In this document: positions 16,234 to 26,219 of the stretch, in pieces
How positions within the stretch are numbered: position 1 is the stretch's first letter
Layout of the letters: every line of letters begins with the position of its first letter
Assembly: GCA_030037175.1 (NCBI GenBank)
Contig: JASHRV010000107.1
Location: 1-37,735, forward strand
Direction of reading: 5' to 3'
Source: Acetobacteraceae bacterium
GTDB lineage: Bacteria; Pseudomonadota; Alphaproteobacteria; Acetobacterales; Acetobacteraceae
DNA length: 37,735 bases
The notes under the pieces: model-generated
Told to the model about the DNA's origin: nothing
The model's database searches: none
What the model saw: only the letters and a program-made list of their open reading frames with translations
Program-made: the position numbers and the translations under genes

Positions 16234-16457
16234 TGCTCGAGAAACGCAGCTTCACCCTCTCCGGTCACCGGACCAGCGTGGCACTGGAGCCCGAGTTCTG
16301 GGCCGTGCTTGGCGCCATTGCCGCCGTCCGCGGCCGCTCGCTCTCCGCTGTCGTCGCCGAGACCGACGCCGCCCGTCCGCCCGAGCGCTCGCTCGCCTCG
16401 GCGCTGCGCGTCCGGGCGCTCAAGGAGAACCCCGCCGAGTCGGAATCGAAATCGTGA
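16233..16457 (+). CDS. Ribbon-helix-helix domain protein
   Basis: A 74-residue protein: EKRSFTLSGHRTSVALEPEFWAVLGAIAAVRGRSLSAVVAET is the single-domain RHH_4-type pattern (a beta strand that would contact DNA, then two helices). The C-terminal ~20 residues are charged. It is coupled to queG by TGATG. Such proteins are presumed DNA-binding; a role in queuosine gene control would fit the position but is not shown by the sequence. Some databases wrongly call relatives aryl-sulfate sulfotransferase. Confidence 0.8.
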   Translation: MLEKRSFTLSGHRTSVALEPEFWAVLGAIAAVRGRSLSAVVAETDAARPPERSLASALRVRALKENPAESESKS

Positions 16458-16548
16458 GGAATCCGTCACCGCGTTAATCATTGCGAAACCGACTCGCCGG
16501 ACGATGGCCGCCAGCCGCCGCAAAACCTTGGCGGATACGAGGTGAAAG

Positions 16549-16737
16549 ATGCCTCTTCTTCCCGCGACGCTCGCTGTCTCTTCCTCTTCCTCACTCAGCG
16601 CATTCAGCCCGCTCGTGCTGATCGACCGCCTCATCACGCTCGCCGAGGAGGCTGACCGTGCCGGCATGGACACCGAAGCCGGCGACCTTCTCCGCCTTGC
16701 CTTCGCTGTCGGCGAAGAGCCACCGCCCATATCCTGA
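16549..16737 (+). CDS. Small hypothetical protein
   Basis: A 62-residue ORF with a credible GAGGTGA (16539-16545) just before the ATG. The N-terminal half is hydrophobic and Ser-rich; the C-terminal half reads LIDRLITLAEEADRAGMDTEAGDLLRLAF, a helical acidic pattern. I do not recognise a family. It lies 91 bp after the RHH gene and is convergent with the AsmA-like gene. The ribosome binding site and the amphipathic helix favour a real gene, but the short length leaves doubt. Confidence 0.45.
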   Translation: MPLLPATLAVSSSSSLSAFSPLVLIDRLITLAEEADRAGMDTEAGDLLRLAFAVGEEPPPIS

Positions 16738-16770
16738 CTTTCCGATCCCGGGCAGCCTCGCCCGACCCGG

Positions 16771-19710
16771 CTAATGCGCCGGCTTCGCCTGGCTCTTCTC
16801 GGCGAGCCAGTGCAGCGCCGCAGACGCCTCCGTGAGCCGCGCGGGTCGCGCGATCGGCCCCGCGAGCCGCACCACCACCTCCGGAGCGCTCGCTTCCGCC
16901 GCGATGAGCCCGAGCCGCAGATCCTCCGTGCTGGCTGGAAGATCCACGCTCCCGCTCGCCGCGATCGTTCCGCCGGGCCCCGAAAGCGTCCCGCTTCTCA
17001 GCGCGAATCGCCCCGCGCTCCCCGCCGCTTCGAGCGAAAGTCGTGCAAACCGCGTCTCTCCGCCCGCAAGCGCCTTTCCGATCATGCTCGCCGCTTTCGT
17101 CTCGCTCCCCGGCCCGCTCTCCGCCAGTGCCGCGCGCACCCCTCCGAGATCGATCCCTGAAACAACGCCGTCCGATGCCGTGAGCGAAGCCGACCCCCGC
17201 ATGGTCGCGAGCAGCGCCGAGGGGCTGTAGCCCTCGCCCGCGAGCCCTATCTGCCCCGAAAGCGTGCCCGCACGGATATCGAGCGAGGCGCGGAACAGCG
17301 CGCCTCCGAGATGCACGCCCCCGAACGCGGCCCCGAGCCGGACCTGTGGCGGGCCTGCCTTCGTGTCAATCCCGAGCACCGCCGTCATCGTCCCCCCCCC
17401 GGGCGGGCTCCCGGTTGCCTCCATCGTCAGCGCCCCATCCGCCGCGCTCACCCGGCCCACTGCGTCGCGCATCACCACCCGCGGCCCGTCCAGCACCTTC
17501 CCGGCCGCGAACCGCACATCCCCCCGCCAGCCGGCGAGGAGCACGAGCGGCAGCGGCTCGCGGTCGCCCGGCACCGGCACGGGTACCGGAAGTACGCTCG
17601 CTCGGACATCGCCCGAGATCGCCGGCCCGTCCGGCTCCGACGCAAGGCCGAGGTTTCCGCTCGCCGTGAGCGAGCCTGCGATGACCCGGAAATCGCTGAG
17701 GCTCCACGCATCCCGCCGCCCCACGGCATTTCCGATCAGCGAGAACGAGCCCTGGCCCAGCCACCAGCCAGGATCAGCGAAGCCGCTCACAGTGATCATC
17801 TCGGCTGCTCCGGGGTGGCGCAGCGTTATCAGGCCTTGCCAGTCCCCGCTCGCGAGATCGATGGTCGGCGCGGCCGTCAGCCGTAGATCTCCGAGCGTGC
17901 CCTCGAGCGTGAGGCGAAGCGCCTTGGGCGGCCCCGCAGCCGTGGCGGTGAGCGAAACCGGCACCTTCCAGCGCCGAATCGCGGCCCCGAGCGGCGCTGG
18001 CAGCAGTTCCGCCAGCGTTGCCGTCCCCGGCGCCGTCAACGCGAGCTGCCCGGCGGTCACCAAACCGCCCGCGCCGAGTGTGCCGGAGGCAATGCCGCGG
18101 ACCCCGCGCACGGTCGCATCGAGCCGCCGCACGATCACCTGGCCGTTCCCGCCCGCCGCATCGAGCGTGAGCGCATTGATCGCCGTGCCGCCCAGACTTG
18201 CCTGCCCGACCGAAAGCCGAAGCTCCACCGACATGCCGGCGAAGAGGCGCGGCACGGCGGCAAGCGTCGGAATCGTTCCCTCCGGCCCTTCCGGCAGCCA
18301 TGGATCAAGATCGAGCTTATCCAGCGTGAGCCCGGCGCTGATGGCGGGCATCCCCCCAAGCCCCAGGCTCAGCCCGCCCCCAACATGGCTCTGATCGAAG
18401 ACCCCGGAGATATCCTCGAGCGCGATCCGGGCTTCATCGATCGTTACACGTGCTCCAAGATCGGCCGCGCCCAGCACGCGCGGAGAGAAGCGCGGCAGCA
18501 CGCCCGGTGCGGCTGCGTCCAGCCAGTGCGCGGTCGTGGTGAGCGCCGGTGCATCGAGATGGGCGGTGCCCGTGAACTGCCAGGCGGGCGTCTTGCCTTC
18601 CGTCTGCGCGAGCTGCCCCTCGGCCGCGAAATGTGCATCGCCCGGCAGGATCGCCTCGAAAGCGCCGATCCGCGCCCCGCCGGGCGCGAACACCGCCGCA
18701 AGCCGCACCTCCCGGATCAACCCCCGCGCGAGCGTAGCCCGCGGCGCGGCAAGCGTCAGGCCGACCGGCAGCAAACTCTCCCCACCCCCGCGCAGTACGC
18801 TGAGCCAGGGATCGAGCGGCACCGCATCTCTGCTCGTCAGGGCCAGATTGAGCCGCAAAGCGGGCGCCAGCGCGAGCGTTCCCCCGCCCGTCGCCCTCAT
18901 CCCGCCCAATGTCAGCGCCAGCCGGTCGAACCGGATCGCATCGCCCCCCATCTCTACCGTGCTCTCGGCACGGAAGGGCATGGAAGGGGCCGCCATCAGC
19001 CGCGCCAAGCTCGGCCCCGCGAATACCAAGAGTCCGCTGATCCGCCCGTCCGGCTCAAGCCGGCCCGTGAGCTTCGCGTTCGCCCCGTCCGCCGCATCGG
19101 CGCCGGTGAGCGTCGCTTTGATCGGGGCGCTGCCGTCCGGGTCGGGATAGCCGAGCCTGAGATCAAGCAGCCAGTTGTTCTGGCCCATCGCGGCGCTGCC
19201 AGAGAACACCAGCGCGGCATCGCCCCTCCCTTCGGCGAGCGTCGCGTTGACATGTGTCAGTGTCAGCCCGCCGGCCTCGATCTCTCCATCCTCGATACGC
19301 GCGGAAAGGGCGGCGAGCCATGGCGGCGTTGCGAGCGGTACGCCGAGCCGCGGCGGCCAGGGCAGGCGCAGATTCGGCTGGCGAAGCGTCAGTTCACGCG
19401 CATCCACCTGCCCGGAGAGCAGCGGCATCAGCGCCACGCGCAGCCTGAGTTCCGCGACCACGATGCGTGCCCCGTCTCCCCCGCCGCCGACCCGCACGCG
19501 CGAGGCGGTCAACATCGGCTGGGGCAGAAGCGAAAGCGAGACCGGCCCGGCAATCGTCACCGGCCGCCCGAGCGCATCGCTCGCCATCATCTCGAGCGTG
19601 CCGCGATAGCGGTTCCAGTCGAGCACCGAAGGCAGCACGGCCACCGCAGCAACCGCGAGAACGATCACCGCCGCCAGGACGAACCCGAGAATGCGAAAAG
19701 TTCTGCTCAT
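16771..19710 (-). CDS. AsmA family protein
   Basis: A 979-residue AsmA-like inner-membrane protein. A single N-terminal anchor (about residues 7-28) is followed by the family opening VLDWNRYRGTLEMMASDALGRPVTIAGPVSL. Long, weakly repetitive beta-rich sequence follows, ending in the AsmA C-terminal region (RGSASLTASDGVVSGIDLGG, about 850-950). AsmA relatives (AsmA, YhjG, TamB-like) are thought to form grooved bridges that move phospholipid across the periplasm or affect outer-membrane assembly; that role here is by family. It is monocistronic on the - strand. Confidence 0.92.
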   Translation of the reverse strand: MSRTFRILGFVLAAVIVLAVAAVAVLPSVLDWNRYRGTLEMMASDALGRPVTIAGPVSLSLLPQPMLTASRVRVGGGGDGARIVVAELRLRVALMPLLSGQVDARELTLRQPNLRLPWPPRLGVPLATPPWLAALSARIEDGEIEAGGLTLTHVNATLAEGRGDAALVFSGSAAMGQNNWLLDLRLGYPDPDGSAPIKATLTGADAADGANAKLTGRLEPDGRISGLLVFAGPSLARLMAAPSMPFRAESTVEMGGDAIRFDRLALTLGGMRATGGGTLALAPALRLNLALTSRDAVPLDPWLSVLRGGGESLLPVGLTLAAPRATLARGLIREVRLAAVFAPGGARIGAFEAILPGDAHFAAEGQLAQTEGKTPAWQFTGTAHLDAPALTTTAHWLDAAAPGVLPRFSPRVLGAADLGARVTIDEARIALEDISGVFDQSHVGGGLSLGLGGMPAISAGLTLDKLDLDPWLPEGPEGTIPTLAAVPRLFAGMSVELRLSVGQASLGGTAINALTLDAAGGNGQVIVRRLDATVRGVRGIASGTLGAGGLVTAGQLALTAPGTATLAELLPAPLGAAIRRWKVPVSLTATAAGPPKALRLTLEGTLGDLRLTAAPTIDLASGDWQGLITLRHPGAAEMITVSGFADPGWWLGQGSFSLIGNAVGRRDAWSLSDFRVIAGSLTASGNLGLASEPDGPAISGDVRASVLPVPVPVPGDREPLPLVLLAGWRGDVRFAAGKVLDGPRVVMRDAVGRVSAADGALTMEATGSPPGGGTMTAVLGIDTKAGPPQVRLGAAFGGVHLGGALFRASLDIRAGTLSGQIGLAGEGYSPSALLATMRGSASLTASDGVVSGIDLGGVRAALAESGPGSETKAASMIGKALAGGETRFARLSLEAAGSAGRFALRSGTLSGPGGTIAASGSVDLPASTEDLRLGLIAAEASAPEVVVRLAGPIARPARLTEASAALHWLAEKSQAKPAH

Positions 19711-19794
19711 GGAGGCCTACCAGGGGCTCCAGCAGGGGGCGCTGTTCGCTGCACCGGGCCCCATCGCCCAAGCGTGATGGGAACCCGACCTGCC

Positions 19795-19905
19795 GGGACC
19801 TTGAGGCCCCACACCTCCCGATGCGCTGCGCGGCAAACGTTGGGGAATCCAGGACCCCAGCCTCTGACGGGGATACAAGGGGCGGAGCCCCTTGCTTTGA
19901 GTCCC
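19795..19905. repeat. Dispersed GC-rich intergenic repeat, copy 3 (diverged)
   Basis: Contains hairpin CAAGGGGC-GGA-GCCCCTTG (19876-19894), the same GGA-loop design as the other copies, preceded by GTTGGGGAATCCAGGACCCC-like sequence. The CAAAGGC core of copies 1, 2 and 5 is missing, so this is a truncated or diverged member. It fills most of the gap between the AsmA-like and oxoprolinase genes. Confidence 0.55.
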
Positions 19906-19913
19906 AGTCGCTC

Positions 19914-22900
19914 TCATGGCTCTCGCGGATCGCCTTGCTCTTCGCCGTACCCGCCGCCGCCGGGCGTCTCGATCACGAAAGCATCGCCCGAAGCGAGTTC
20001 CGCCGAATCCGTACCCGAGAGCAGCTTCACTGTCCCGTCCGCCCGCTCGACCCATTGCCTCCCCGCCGCGCCATCCGTCCCGCCCGCGAGCCCGAACGGC
20101 GCGACCCGCCGGCGCGAGGCGACGATGACTGCCGTCATCGGCGCAAGGAAGCGAATTCTTCTCACCGCGCCATCGCCGCCGCGCCATTGGCCGCTTCCGC
20201 CCGAGCCGCGCCGGATCGCGAACCGCTCCAGCCGCACCGGGTAGCTGAGCTCCAGCACCTCAGGGTCGGTCATGCGCGTGTTGGTCATGTGGGTCTGCAC
20301 CGCGGAGGTGCCGTCGAATCCCGGCCCCGCGCCGGTGCCGCCGCAGATTGTCTCGTAGTACTGATGCGTCGCGTCGCCGAAGAGGAAGTTGTTCATCGTC
20401 GCCTGGCTGCAGGCGATCGCGCCGAGCGCGCCGAAAAGGGCGTTGCACACCGCCTGCGAGACCTCCGTGTTGCCCGCCACCACCGCATGCCCCGGCGAAG
20501 GCGAGAGAAAGGTGCGCGGTGGAATGACGAGCCGGATCGGCTTGAGGCAGCCGTCGTTGAGTGGGATCTCCTCGCCCACGAGGGTGCGGAACACGTAGAG
20601 CACCGCCGCGCGCGTCACCGCGGGGGGCGCATTGAAATTGTCATCCCGCTCCGCACCGGTTCCGGAAAAATCAACTGTTGCGCTCCGGCTTTCGCGATCG
20701 ACGCTGACCGCGGCCACGAGCGGGGAACCATCATCCATCCGGTACTCGAACCGGCCGTCGCCGATGCGCGCGATCACCCGCCGCACGCTCTCCTCGGCAT
20801 TGTCCATGACGTGGTGCATATACGCGCGCACGGTCTCCCATCCCTGCTCCGCGATCACCCGCAGCAATTCCTGTGCCGCTTTCTCGTTCGCCGCCACCTG
20901 CGCCTTCACATCCGCGATGTTCATCTCCGGGTTGCGCGCGGGATAGCGCGCGAGCCTGAGCAGCGCGCGGAACTCCGCTTCGCGGATTGTTCCTTCCGAA
21001 ACCAGGAGAAAATCGTCGATCACGACCCCCTCTTCCTCGAGCGTGCGCGATCCGGGCGGGGTCGATCCGGGCGTGATCCCGCCGATATCGGCATGATGCG
21101 CGCGCGCGCCGACGAAGAAGCGCACTTCCTTCCCCGCTTCATCGAAAACCGGGGTGATCACGGTGACATCCGGCAGGTGCGTGCCACCGTTATAGGGATT
21201 GTTCAGCACCACCACATCGCCTGGGCGCAGCGCGCCGCCCCGCCGCGCGAGCACGGTCTTCACGCTCTCGCCCATCGCGCCGAGATGTACCGGCACGTGC
21301 GGCGCATTGGCGACAAGATTGCCTTCGCCGTCGAACACCGCGCAGGAAAAATCGAGCCGCTCCTTGATGTTCACGGAAAGGGAGGTGTTCTGCAGCACCG
21401 CCCCGGCTTGCTCGGCGATATTGATGAAGAGATTGTTGAAGATCTCGAGCAGCACCGGGTCCGGCCGCGTCGGATCGTCCGTTCGCCGACCCGCCCGCGT
21501 CGCAACCCGCCGCAGCAGGAGCGCGCCTGCGTCAGTGATCTCTGCCCGCCAGCCCGGCAGCACCACCGTCGTCGCGTTCTCCTCTGCGATCAAAGCGGGC
21601 CCCGCGATATGATCGTCCGCCAGCAGTGCGCCGCGCGCGAACACCCCGGTCTCGTGCCAGCGGCCGTCGGTCCACATCGGTACGCTCTCTATCGGCTCAG
21701 CCGCGCCCGCTCCGCGCCGCCGCAGCTTCGCCTCCGCCACCGCCTCGCCGCCCGCGCTCGCTTCCACCGCCACCATCGCCGCGATCAGAGGTCGATCGGG
21801 TGTGGCAAACCCGAAGCGCGCGCGATGCGCCCGCGTGAATGCCTCCCTCATCTCCGCGAACGGCCCGAGTGGCACTGGAATCGCCGCGTCGGTCCCCTGA
21901 TAGCGCAGATGCACAAGTGCCTCGGCCGCAATCCGTCCCGCCTCCGCGCCCTGCTCCACCAGAGTCGCCTGCGCCTCCTTCGCCAGCCGCTCCGCAACCT
22001 CCTTGAGCGCGGCCGACGCTGCCTCGTCGAATGGAATCTCCACCGCCTGCTCGCGCAGCTGCGTCTGCGGCGCGAGCCCCATCCCATAGGCCGAAAGCAC
22101 GCCCGCGAGCGGATGCAGCGTCACCGTCTTCATCCCGAGTGCATCGGCAACCGCGCAGGCATGTTGCCCGCCCGCGCCGCCAAAGCAAACGAGCGTACAG
22201 CGCGTTGCGTCCTGCCCCTTCGCGACCGAGATTTCCTTGATCGCGTTCGCCATGTTGGCGACCGCAATCTCCAGGAACCCCGCCGCCAGCACCGGCGGAT
22301 CGCGCGGCGCTTCGCCCACGCTGTTCGCGATCTCACCCGCGAGCGCTTTGAACCGTTCGGCCACCAGCGCCGCATCGAGCCGCTGATTGCCGTCCGGCCC
22401 GAAGATCGCTGGGAAATGCGCAGGCTGGATTCGCCCGAGGCACAGATTCGCATCCGTCACGGTGAGCGGTCCGCCCTTGCGGTATGAAGCCGGCCCTGGG
22501 TCCGCCCCGGCCGATTCGGGCCCCACGCGCAGCCGCGCCCCGTCGAAGCCGAGGATCGATCCGCCGCCCGCCGCCACAGTGTTGATCGCAAGCATCGGCG
22601 CCGCGATCCGCACTCCCGCGATCACCCGTTCGAAGCTGCGTTCATAGCTCCCGGCATAAAGCGCGACATCCGTCGATGTGCCCCCCATGTCGAACGTGAT
22701 CACCCGCTCGAACCCGGCCATCGCGGACGTGCGCACCGCGCCCACGATCCCCGCCGCCGGCCCGGAGAGCACGGCATCCTTGCCCTGAAACGCGCCGGCG
22801 GCCGCAAGCCCTCCGTTCGACTGCATGAAATAGAGCTTCGTTCCCTGGAGCTCCCCCGCCACCTCGGCGACATAGCGGCCGAGGATCGGAGAAAGATATG

Positions 22901-23546
22901 CGTCAGCAACGGTCGTGTCGGCGCGCGGAATGAGCCTGAGCAGCGGACTCACCCGATGGCTCGCGGAGACCTGGCCGAACCCGACCCTGTGCGCGATCTC
23001 CGCCAGCCGCCGCTCATGCTCGGGGTATTTCCAGGCATGCATCAGTGCGATCGCGCAGGCCCCGATTCCCCGCACCCGTGCGGCCTTGAGCGCCGCCTCC
23101 GCCTCGTCCTCATCGAGTGCTTCGATCTCGCTGCCGTCGGCACCGATTCGCCCACCAACCTCGATCACTTCCTCGTAGAGCATCGAGTGCAGCCGGATCG
23201 CGAGATCGAAGAGCCGCGGCCGCGCCTGATTCCCGATTCTGAGCGCATCGGCGAAGCCGCGATTGACGACGAGCACCGTCCGCTCGCCGCGCCGCTCGAG
23301 CAGCGCGTTGGTCGCGACCGTGGTGCCCATCTTTACCGCGTCGATCACGCCCGCCGGAATCCCGGCCCCCGGCGCAAGCCCCAGCACCTCGCGAATGCCC
23401 GCGATCGCGGCATCACGATATTGGCGCGGGTTCTCGCTCAGAAGCTTCCGCGCCGTGAGCCGGCCCTCGGGATCGCGGGCAACGATATCGGTGAAGGTGC
23501 CGCCGCGATCGATCCAGAACTGCCAGCCCGCCATCATCCCGTCCAC
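19914..23546 (-). CDS. 5-oxoprolinase / hydantoinase A-B fusion (ATP-dependent)
   Basis: A 1210-residue fused HyuA-HyuB protein of the 5-oxoprolinase family. The HyuA half opens with [21 protein letters not shown], with [12 protein letters not shown] (actin-fold phosphate loop) and [19 protein letters not shown] further on. The HyuB half starts near residue 690 with [20 protein letters not shown] and includes [20 protein letters not shown] and the C-terminal ETPGGGGYG. It probably opens 5-oxoproline (pyroglutamate) to glutamate with ATP; other cyclic amides are possible. The N terminus has three close Met (codons 1, 4 and 5), so the start is uncertain by a few codons. Upstream is the divergent DjlA-like gene. 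Confidence 0.92.
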   Translation of the reverse strand: MDGMMAGWQFWIDRGGTFTDIVARDPEGRLTARKLLSENPRQYRDAAIAGIREVLGLAPGAGIPAGVIDAVKMGTTVATNALLERRGERTVLVVNRGFADALRIGNQARPRLFDLAIRLHSMLYEEVIEVGGRIGADGSEIEALDEDEAEAALKAARVRGIGACAIALMHAWKYPEHERRLAEIAHRVGFGQVSASHRVSPLLRLIPRADTTVADAYLSPILGRYVAEVAGELQGTKLYFMQSNGGLAAAGAFQGKDAVLSGPAAGIVGAVRTSAMAGFERVITFDMGGTSTDVALYAGSYERSFERVIAGVRIAAPMLAINTVAAGGGSILGFDGARLRVGPESAGADPGPASYRKGGPLTVTDANLCLGRIQPAHFPAIFGPDGNQRLDAALVAERFKALAGEIANSVGEAPRDPPVLAAGFLEIAVANMANAIKEISVAKGQDATRCTLVCFGGAGGQHACAVADALGMKTVTLHPLAGVLSAYGMGLAPQTQLREQAVEIPFDEAASAALKEVAERLAKEAQATLVEQGAEAGRIAAEALVHLRYQGTDAAIPVPLGPFAEMREAFTRAHRARFGFATPDRPLIAAMVAVEASAGGEAVAEAKLRRRGAGAAEPIESVPMWTDGRWHETGVFARGALLADDHIAGPALIAEENATTVVLPGWRAEITDAGALLLRRVATRAGRRTDDPTRPDPVLLEIFNNLFINIAEQAGAVLQNTSLSVNIKERLDFSCAVFDGEGNLVANAPHVPVHLGAMGESVKTVLARRGGALRPGDVVVLNNPYNGGTHLPDVTVITPVFDEAGKEVRFFVGARAHHADIGGITPGSTPPGSRTLEEEGVVIDDFLLVSEGTIREAEFRALLRLARYPARNPEMNIADVKAQVAANEKAAQELLRVIAEQGWETVRAYMHHVMDNAEESVRRVIARIGDGRFEYRMDDGSPLVAAVSVDRESRSATVDFSGTGAERDDNFNAPPAVTRAAVLYVFRTLVGEEIPLNDGCLKPIRLVIPPRTFLSPSPGHAVVAGNTEVSQAVCNALFGALGAIACSQATMNNFLFGDATHQYYETICGGTGAGPGFDGTSAVQTHMTNTRMTDPEVLELSYPVRLERFAIRRGSGGSGQWRGGDGAVRRIRFLAPMTAVIVASRRRVAPFGLAGGTDGAAGRQWVERADGTVKLLSGTDSAELASGDAFVIETPGGGGYGEEQGDPREP

Positions 23547-23675
23547 TGTCTTGAGAGGGGCGCGGAGGATGGAGAGGCCGGCTCCTCACGGCAAGGTGCC
23601 CGTGCAGGGGTCGTGGCGGTTTTGCTGCCGTCAACCGGCGCATGCTACGTTGCAAAGCTTGGTCGCAAGGGTGCG

Positions 23676-24470
23676 ATGGGATACTGGGGCAAGATCATCG
23701 GCGGGATGGCGGGCCTGGCCATGGGCGGGCCGTTCGGCTTCGTCGTCGGCGCGGCCATCGGTCACGCCGCGGACGCGGGCGTGCTCGGCGATCTCCGCCG
23801 CCAGATGAGTGGCTCCTTCAGCGCCGGTCCGCGCTCGCCGATCGGCCCGGCGCGTATCGCCGCCCTCTTCGGTCGTCGCGACGAGGTCTTCGCGATCTCC
23901 GTCGTCGTGCTCGCGGCCAAGCTTTCCAAGTGCGATGGGACCGTAAACCGCGCCGAGATCGAGGCCTTCAAGCGCCATTTCCGCATCCCGCCCGAGTCGG
24001 TGCGCCAGGTCGGCCGCCTTTTCGACCAGGCGCGCGAAAGCGCCTCCGGCTACGAGGAGTTCGCTGAGCAGCTCGCCCAGACCTTTGCGGACAATCGCGG
24101 CACGCTCGAGGAGGTGCTCGCCGCGCTCTTCGTCATCGCCCGCGCGGACGGGCCGGAGAATGGGCGCGAGGAGGCCTTTCTCGCCCGCGTGCACCGTGCC
24201 TTCGGCCTTGATCAGGCCGCCTGGGACCGCGCGCGCGGCGCGGCCCCGCGCCACGGCACCGAGACCGGCGATCCCTACGCCGTGCTCGGCCTCAAGAAGA
24301 CCGCAACCGATGCCGAGATCCGCGCCACCTGGCGGAAGCTGATGCGCGAGAACCATCCGGACAGCCTCGCCGCGCGTGGCGTGCCGGAAGCCTTCATCGC
24401 CAAGGCGAGCGAGAAGGTCGCGCGCATCAACGCCGCGTGGGACCGGATAAAGCGAGAACGCGGCCTTTGA
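23676..24470 (+). CDS. DjlA-like co-chaperone (TerB + J domain)
   Basis: A 264-residue protein. The N terminus is a Gly/Ala-rich hydrophobic segment (8-32: GGMAGLAMGGPFGFVVGAAIG), a DjlA-type membrane region. A TerB-like helical domain (about 68-180) follows, then a J domain at the C-terminal end (about 200-262) with HPD at 227-229, needed to stimulate DnaK ATPase. This architecture is that of DjlA. Start ATG 23676, preceded by AAGGGTG; longer in-frame starts would lie in the divergent gene's region. It overlaps the next gene's TTG start. Confidence 0.9.
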   Translation: MGYWGKIIGGMAGLAMGGPFGFVVGAAIGHAADAGVLGDLRRQMSGSFSAGPRSPIGPARIAALFGRRDEVFAISVVVLAAKLSKCDGTVNRAEIEAFKRHFRIPPESVRQVGRLFDQARESASGYEEFAEQLAQTFADNRGTLEEVLAALFVIARADGPENGREEAFLARVHRAFGLDQAAWDRARGAAPRHGTETGDPYAVLGLKKTATDAEIRATWRKLMRENHPDSLAARGVPEAFIAKASEKVARINAAWDRIKRERGL

Positions 24471-25165
24471 GGCAGCGCCCGAGCCCCAACCACAACGAGC
24501 GCCCTGCCGCCACCCCGATCGACACGCTGGTCCTCCACTACACCGGCATGCAATCCGCGGCAGCCGCGCTCGACCGCCTCTGCGACGAGGAAGCGCGCGT
24601 CTCTTCGCACTATCTCATCGAGGAGGACGGTACCGTCTGGCAGCTCGTCCCCGACGAACGCCGCGCCTGGCACGCCGGCCCCTCCTTCTGGCACGGCCAC
24701 ACCGACATCAATGCACGCTCGATAGGAATCGAGATCGTCAATCCCGGGCACGAATGGGGCTACCGCCCCTTTCCGCCAATCCAGATGGACGCCGTCATCG
24801 CACTCTGCGGCGACCTCCTCACCCGCCACCCGATCGAGGCGCGCAACGTCGTCGCCCACAGCGATATCGCGCCCGACCGCAAGCAGGACCCGGGCGAGCT
24901 CTTCGATTTCTCCCTCCTCGCCCGCCACGGCATTGGCCTCTTTCCCATCGATATCTCCGAACCCGGCCCCGAAGACCTCATCTCGGTCCGCGCCGCGCTC
25001 GCCACCATCGGTTACGATGTGAATGCGAACGGCGAGTGGGACCACAGGCTCGGCCTCGCGCTCGCCGCGTTCCAGCGCCACTGGCGCCCGGACTCCATCA
25101 CCGCCCGCCCAGACGCCGGCACAAGAGCACGCCTCATAACGTTGTGCAAAATACTGACGATGTGA
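24467..25165 (+). CDS. N-acetylmuramoyl-L-alanine amidase (AmpD/AmiD type)
   Basis: A 232-residue Amidase_2 protein that cleaves the N-acetylmuramoyl-L-alanine bond in peptidoglycan or its recycling products. Zinc ligands are the His of LVLHYTGM, the His of VAHSDIAPDRK, and the Asp of KQDPGELFDF. The motifs SSHYLIEEDGTVWQLV and SIGIEIVNPGH fit AmpD. The C-terminal ~60 residues (ISVRAALATIGYDVN to the end) look like a peptidoglycan-binding domain. TTG 24467 overlaps the DjlA-like stop (TTGA) and gives an N terminus MRQRPSPNHNERP typical of the family; GTG 24437 is the alternative. No signal peptide is visible, so it is probably cytoplasmic recycling. Confidence 0.88.
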   Translation: MRQRPSPNHNERPAATPIDTLVLHYTGMQSAAAALDRLCDEEARVSSHYLIEEDGTVWQLVPDERRAWHAGPSFWHGHTDINARSIGIEIVNPGHEWGYRPFPPIQMDAVIALCGDLLTRHPIEARNVVAHSDIAPDRKQDPGELFDFSLLARHGIGLFPIDISEPGPEDLISVRAALATIGYDVNANGEWDHRLGLALAAFQRHWRPDSITARPDAGTRARLITLCKILTM

Positions 25166-25183
25166 TGCCAAATCCTCTTGAGG

Positions 25184-25365
25184 AAGGCGGGGGCTCGGCC
25201 CCTGCACCCCACCAGGGCCCGAGGGTTCAAGCTTGGGGGCTATGGGCCCCCAACGTTTTGAGCCAATGGATTGCAAAGGCTCCGCTTTTGCCGGGGGTGG
25301 GGCTCCCATCGCGCTTGCGCGATGGGGACCCGGTGTCAGGGGCGGAGCCCCTGAACCTTATCCGT
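25184..25365. repeat. Dispersed GC-rich intergenic repeat, copy 4 (rearranged)
   Basis: Here the same parts occur in inverse orientation: TGGATTGCAAAGGCTCCGCT is the complement of the core seen in copies 1 and 5, with the imperfect hairpin at 25274-25290. Further on is hairpin CAGGGGC-GGA-GCCCCTG (25337-25353). A separate GC hairpin lies at its 5' side (25234-25252). Confidence 0.65.
25234..25259 (+). terminator. Possible terminator after the amidase operon
   Basis: TGGGGGC-TATGG-GCCCCCA forms a 7-bp all-GC-rich stem (25234-25252) followed by ACGTTTTG. It lies 69 bp after the amidase stop. The T-run is short, so it is uncertain. It is also part of repeat copy 4. Confidence 0.35.
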
Positions 25366-25391
25366 TGAACAAACCAAAAAGGAGAAACGCC

Positions 25392-26219
25392 ATGACGGCC
25401 ACCACGCAATCCGAAAAGGCGGCGCGCTTTGCGGCACTGCATCAAGCGCCGGGGGCGTTCCTCATCGCCAATGCCTGGGACGCGGGGTCCGCGCGCATCC
25501 TGACCGGCCTCGGCTTTGCGGCACTCGCGACCTCGAGCGGCGCGGCCGCCGGCGTGCTCGGCCGCCGTGACGGCGCGATCACGCGCGACGAGGCGCTCGT
25601 CCATGCGCGCGCGATCGTCGTCGCGACCGATCTTCCGGTTTCCGCCGATCTCGAAAAGGGTTTCGGCGATTCGCCGGAAGATGCGGCAATCACCATTCGT
25701 CTTGCCGCCGAAACGGGGCTCGTCGGCGGCTCGATCGAGGATGCGACGGGCGATCCCGCACGGCCTCTCTTTCCCCTCGCGTACGCAACCGAGCGGGTCG
25801 CCGCCGCCGTCGCGGCGGCGCGCGCGCTTTCCTTTCGCTTCATGCTCACCGCGCGAGCCGAGAATTTCATCCGCGGCAATCCCGATCTTGCCGATACGAT
25901 CGCGCGGCTGCAATCGTTCGAGAAAGCAGGCGCGGACGTGCTGATGGCGCCCGGCCTGCCGGATCTTGCTGCGGTGCGGAGCGTCTGCGCCGCGCTCTCG
26001 CGACCCTTCAATTTCATGGTCGGGATCAGGGGAAAATCCTTCACGGTTGCGACACTCGCCGCGGCGGGCGTCAAGCGCATCAGCCTCGCCACATCGCTCT
26101 ATCGCGCCGCGATGAGCGGGCTTGCCGCCGCTGCGCGCGAGGCACATGACGAGGGCACGTTCGGCTATCTCGATACGGCGATTGCCACGCCCGAGCTCAA
26201 CGCGTTCATGGCCGGATGA
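25392..26219 (+). CDS. Isocitrate lyase / PEP mutase superfamily protein
   Basis: A 275-residue (beta/alpha)8 protein of the ICL/PEPM superfamily. AFLIANAWDAGSARIL (17-32) and the metal-binding region SADLEKGFGD and GGSIEDATG are typical of PEP mutase/oxaloacetate decarboxylase-like members. The KKCGH catalytic loop of true isocitrate lyases is absent (it reads EKGFGDSPED), so it is not an isocitrate lyase. The substrate is unknown. AAGGAG lies 7 nt before the ATG. It shares a transcript with the SDR gene (ATGA overlap). Confidence 0.88.
   Translation: MTATTQSEKAARFAALHQAPGAFLIANAWDAGSARILTGLGFAALATSSGAAAGVLGRRDGAITRDEALVHARAIVVATDLPVSADLEKGFGDSPEDAAITIRLAAETGLVGGSIEDATGDPARPLFPLAYATERVAAAVAAARALSFRFMLTARAENFIRGNPDLADTIARLQSFEKAGADVLMAPGLPDLAAVRSVCAALSRPFNFMVGIRGKSFTVATLAAAGVKRISLATSLYRAAMSGLAAAAREAHDEGTFGYLDTAIATPELNAFMAG

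Noticed and set aside
19467-22487. A 1006-codon + strand open frame across the AsmA-like and oxoprolinase genes
   Set aside because: It is antisense to two clearly recognised genes, its translation is Arg/His/Pro-rich without any family motif, and long antisense frames are expected with strong GC third-position bias.
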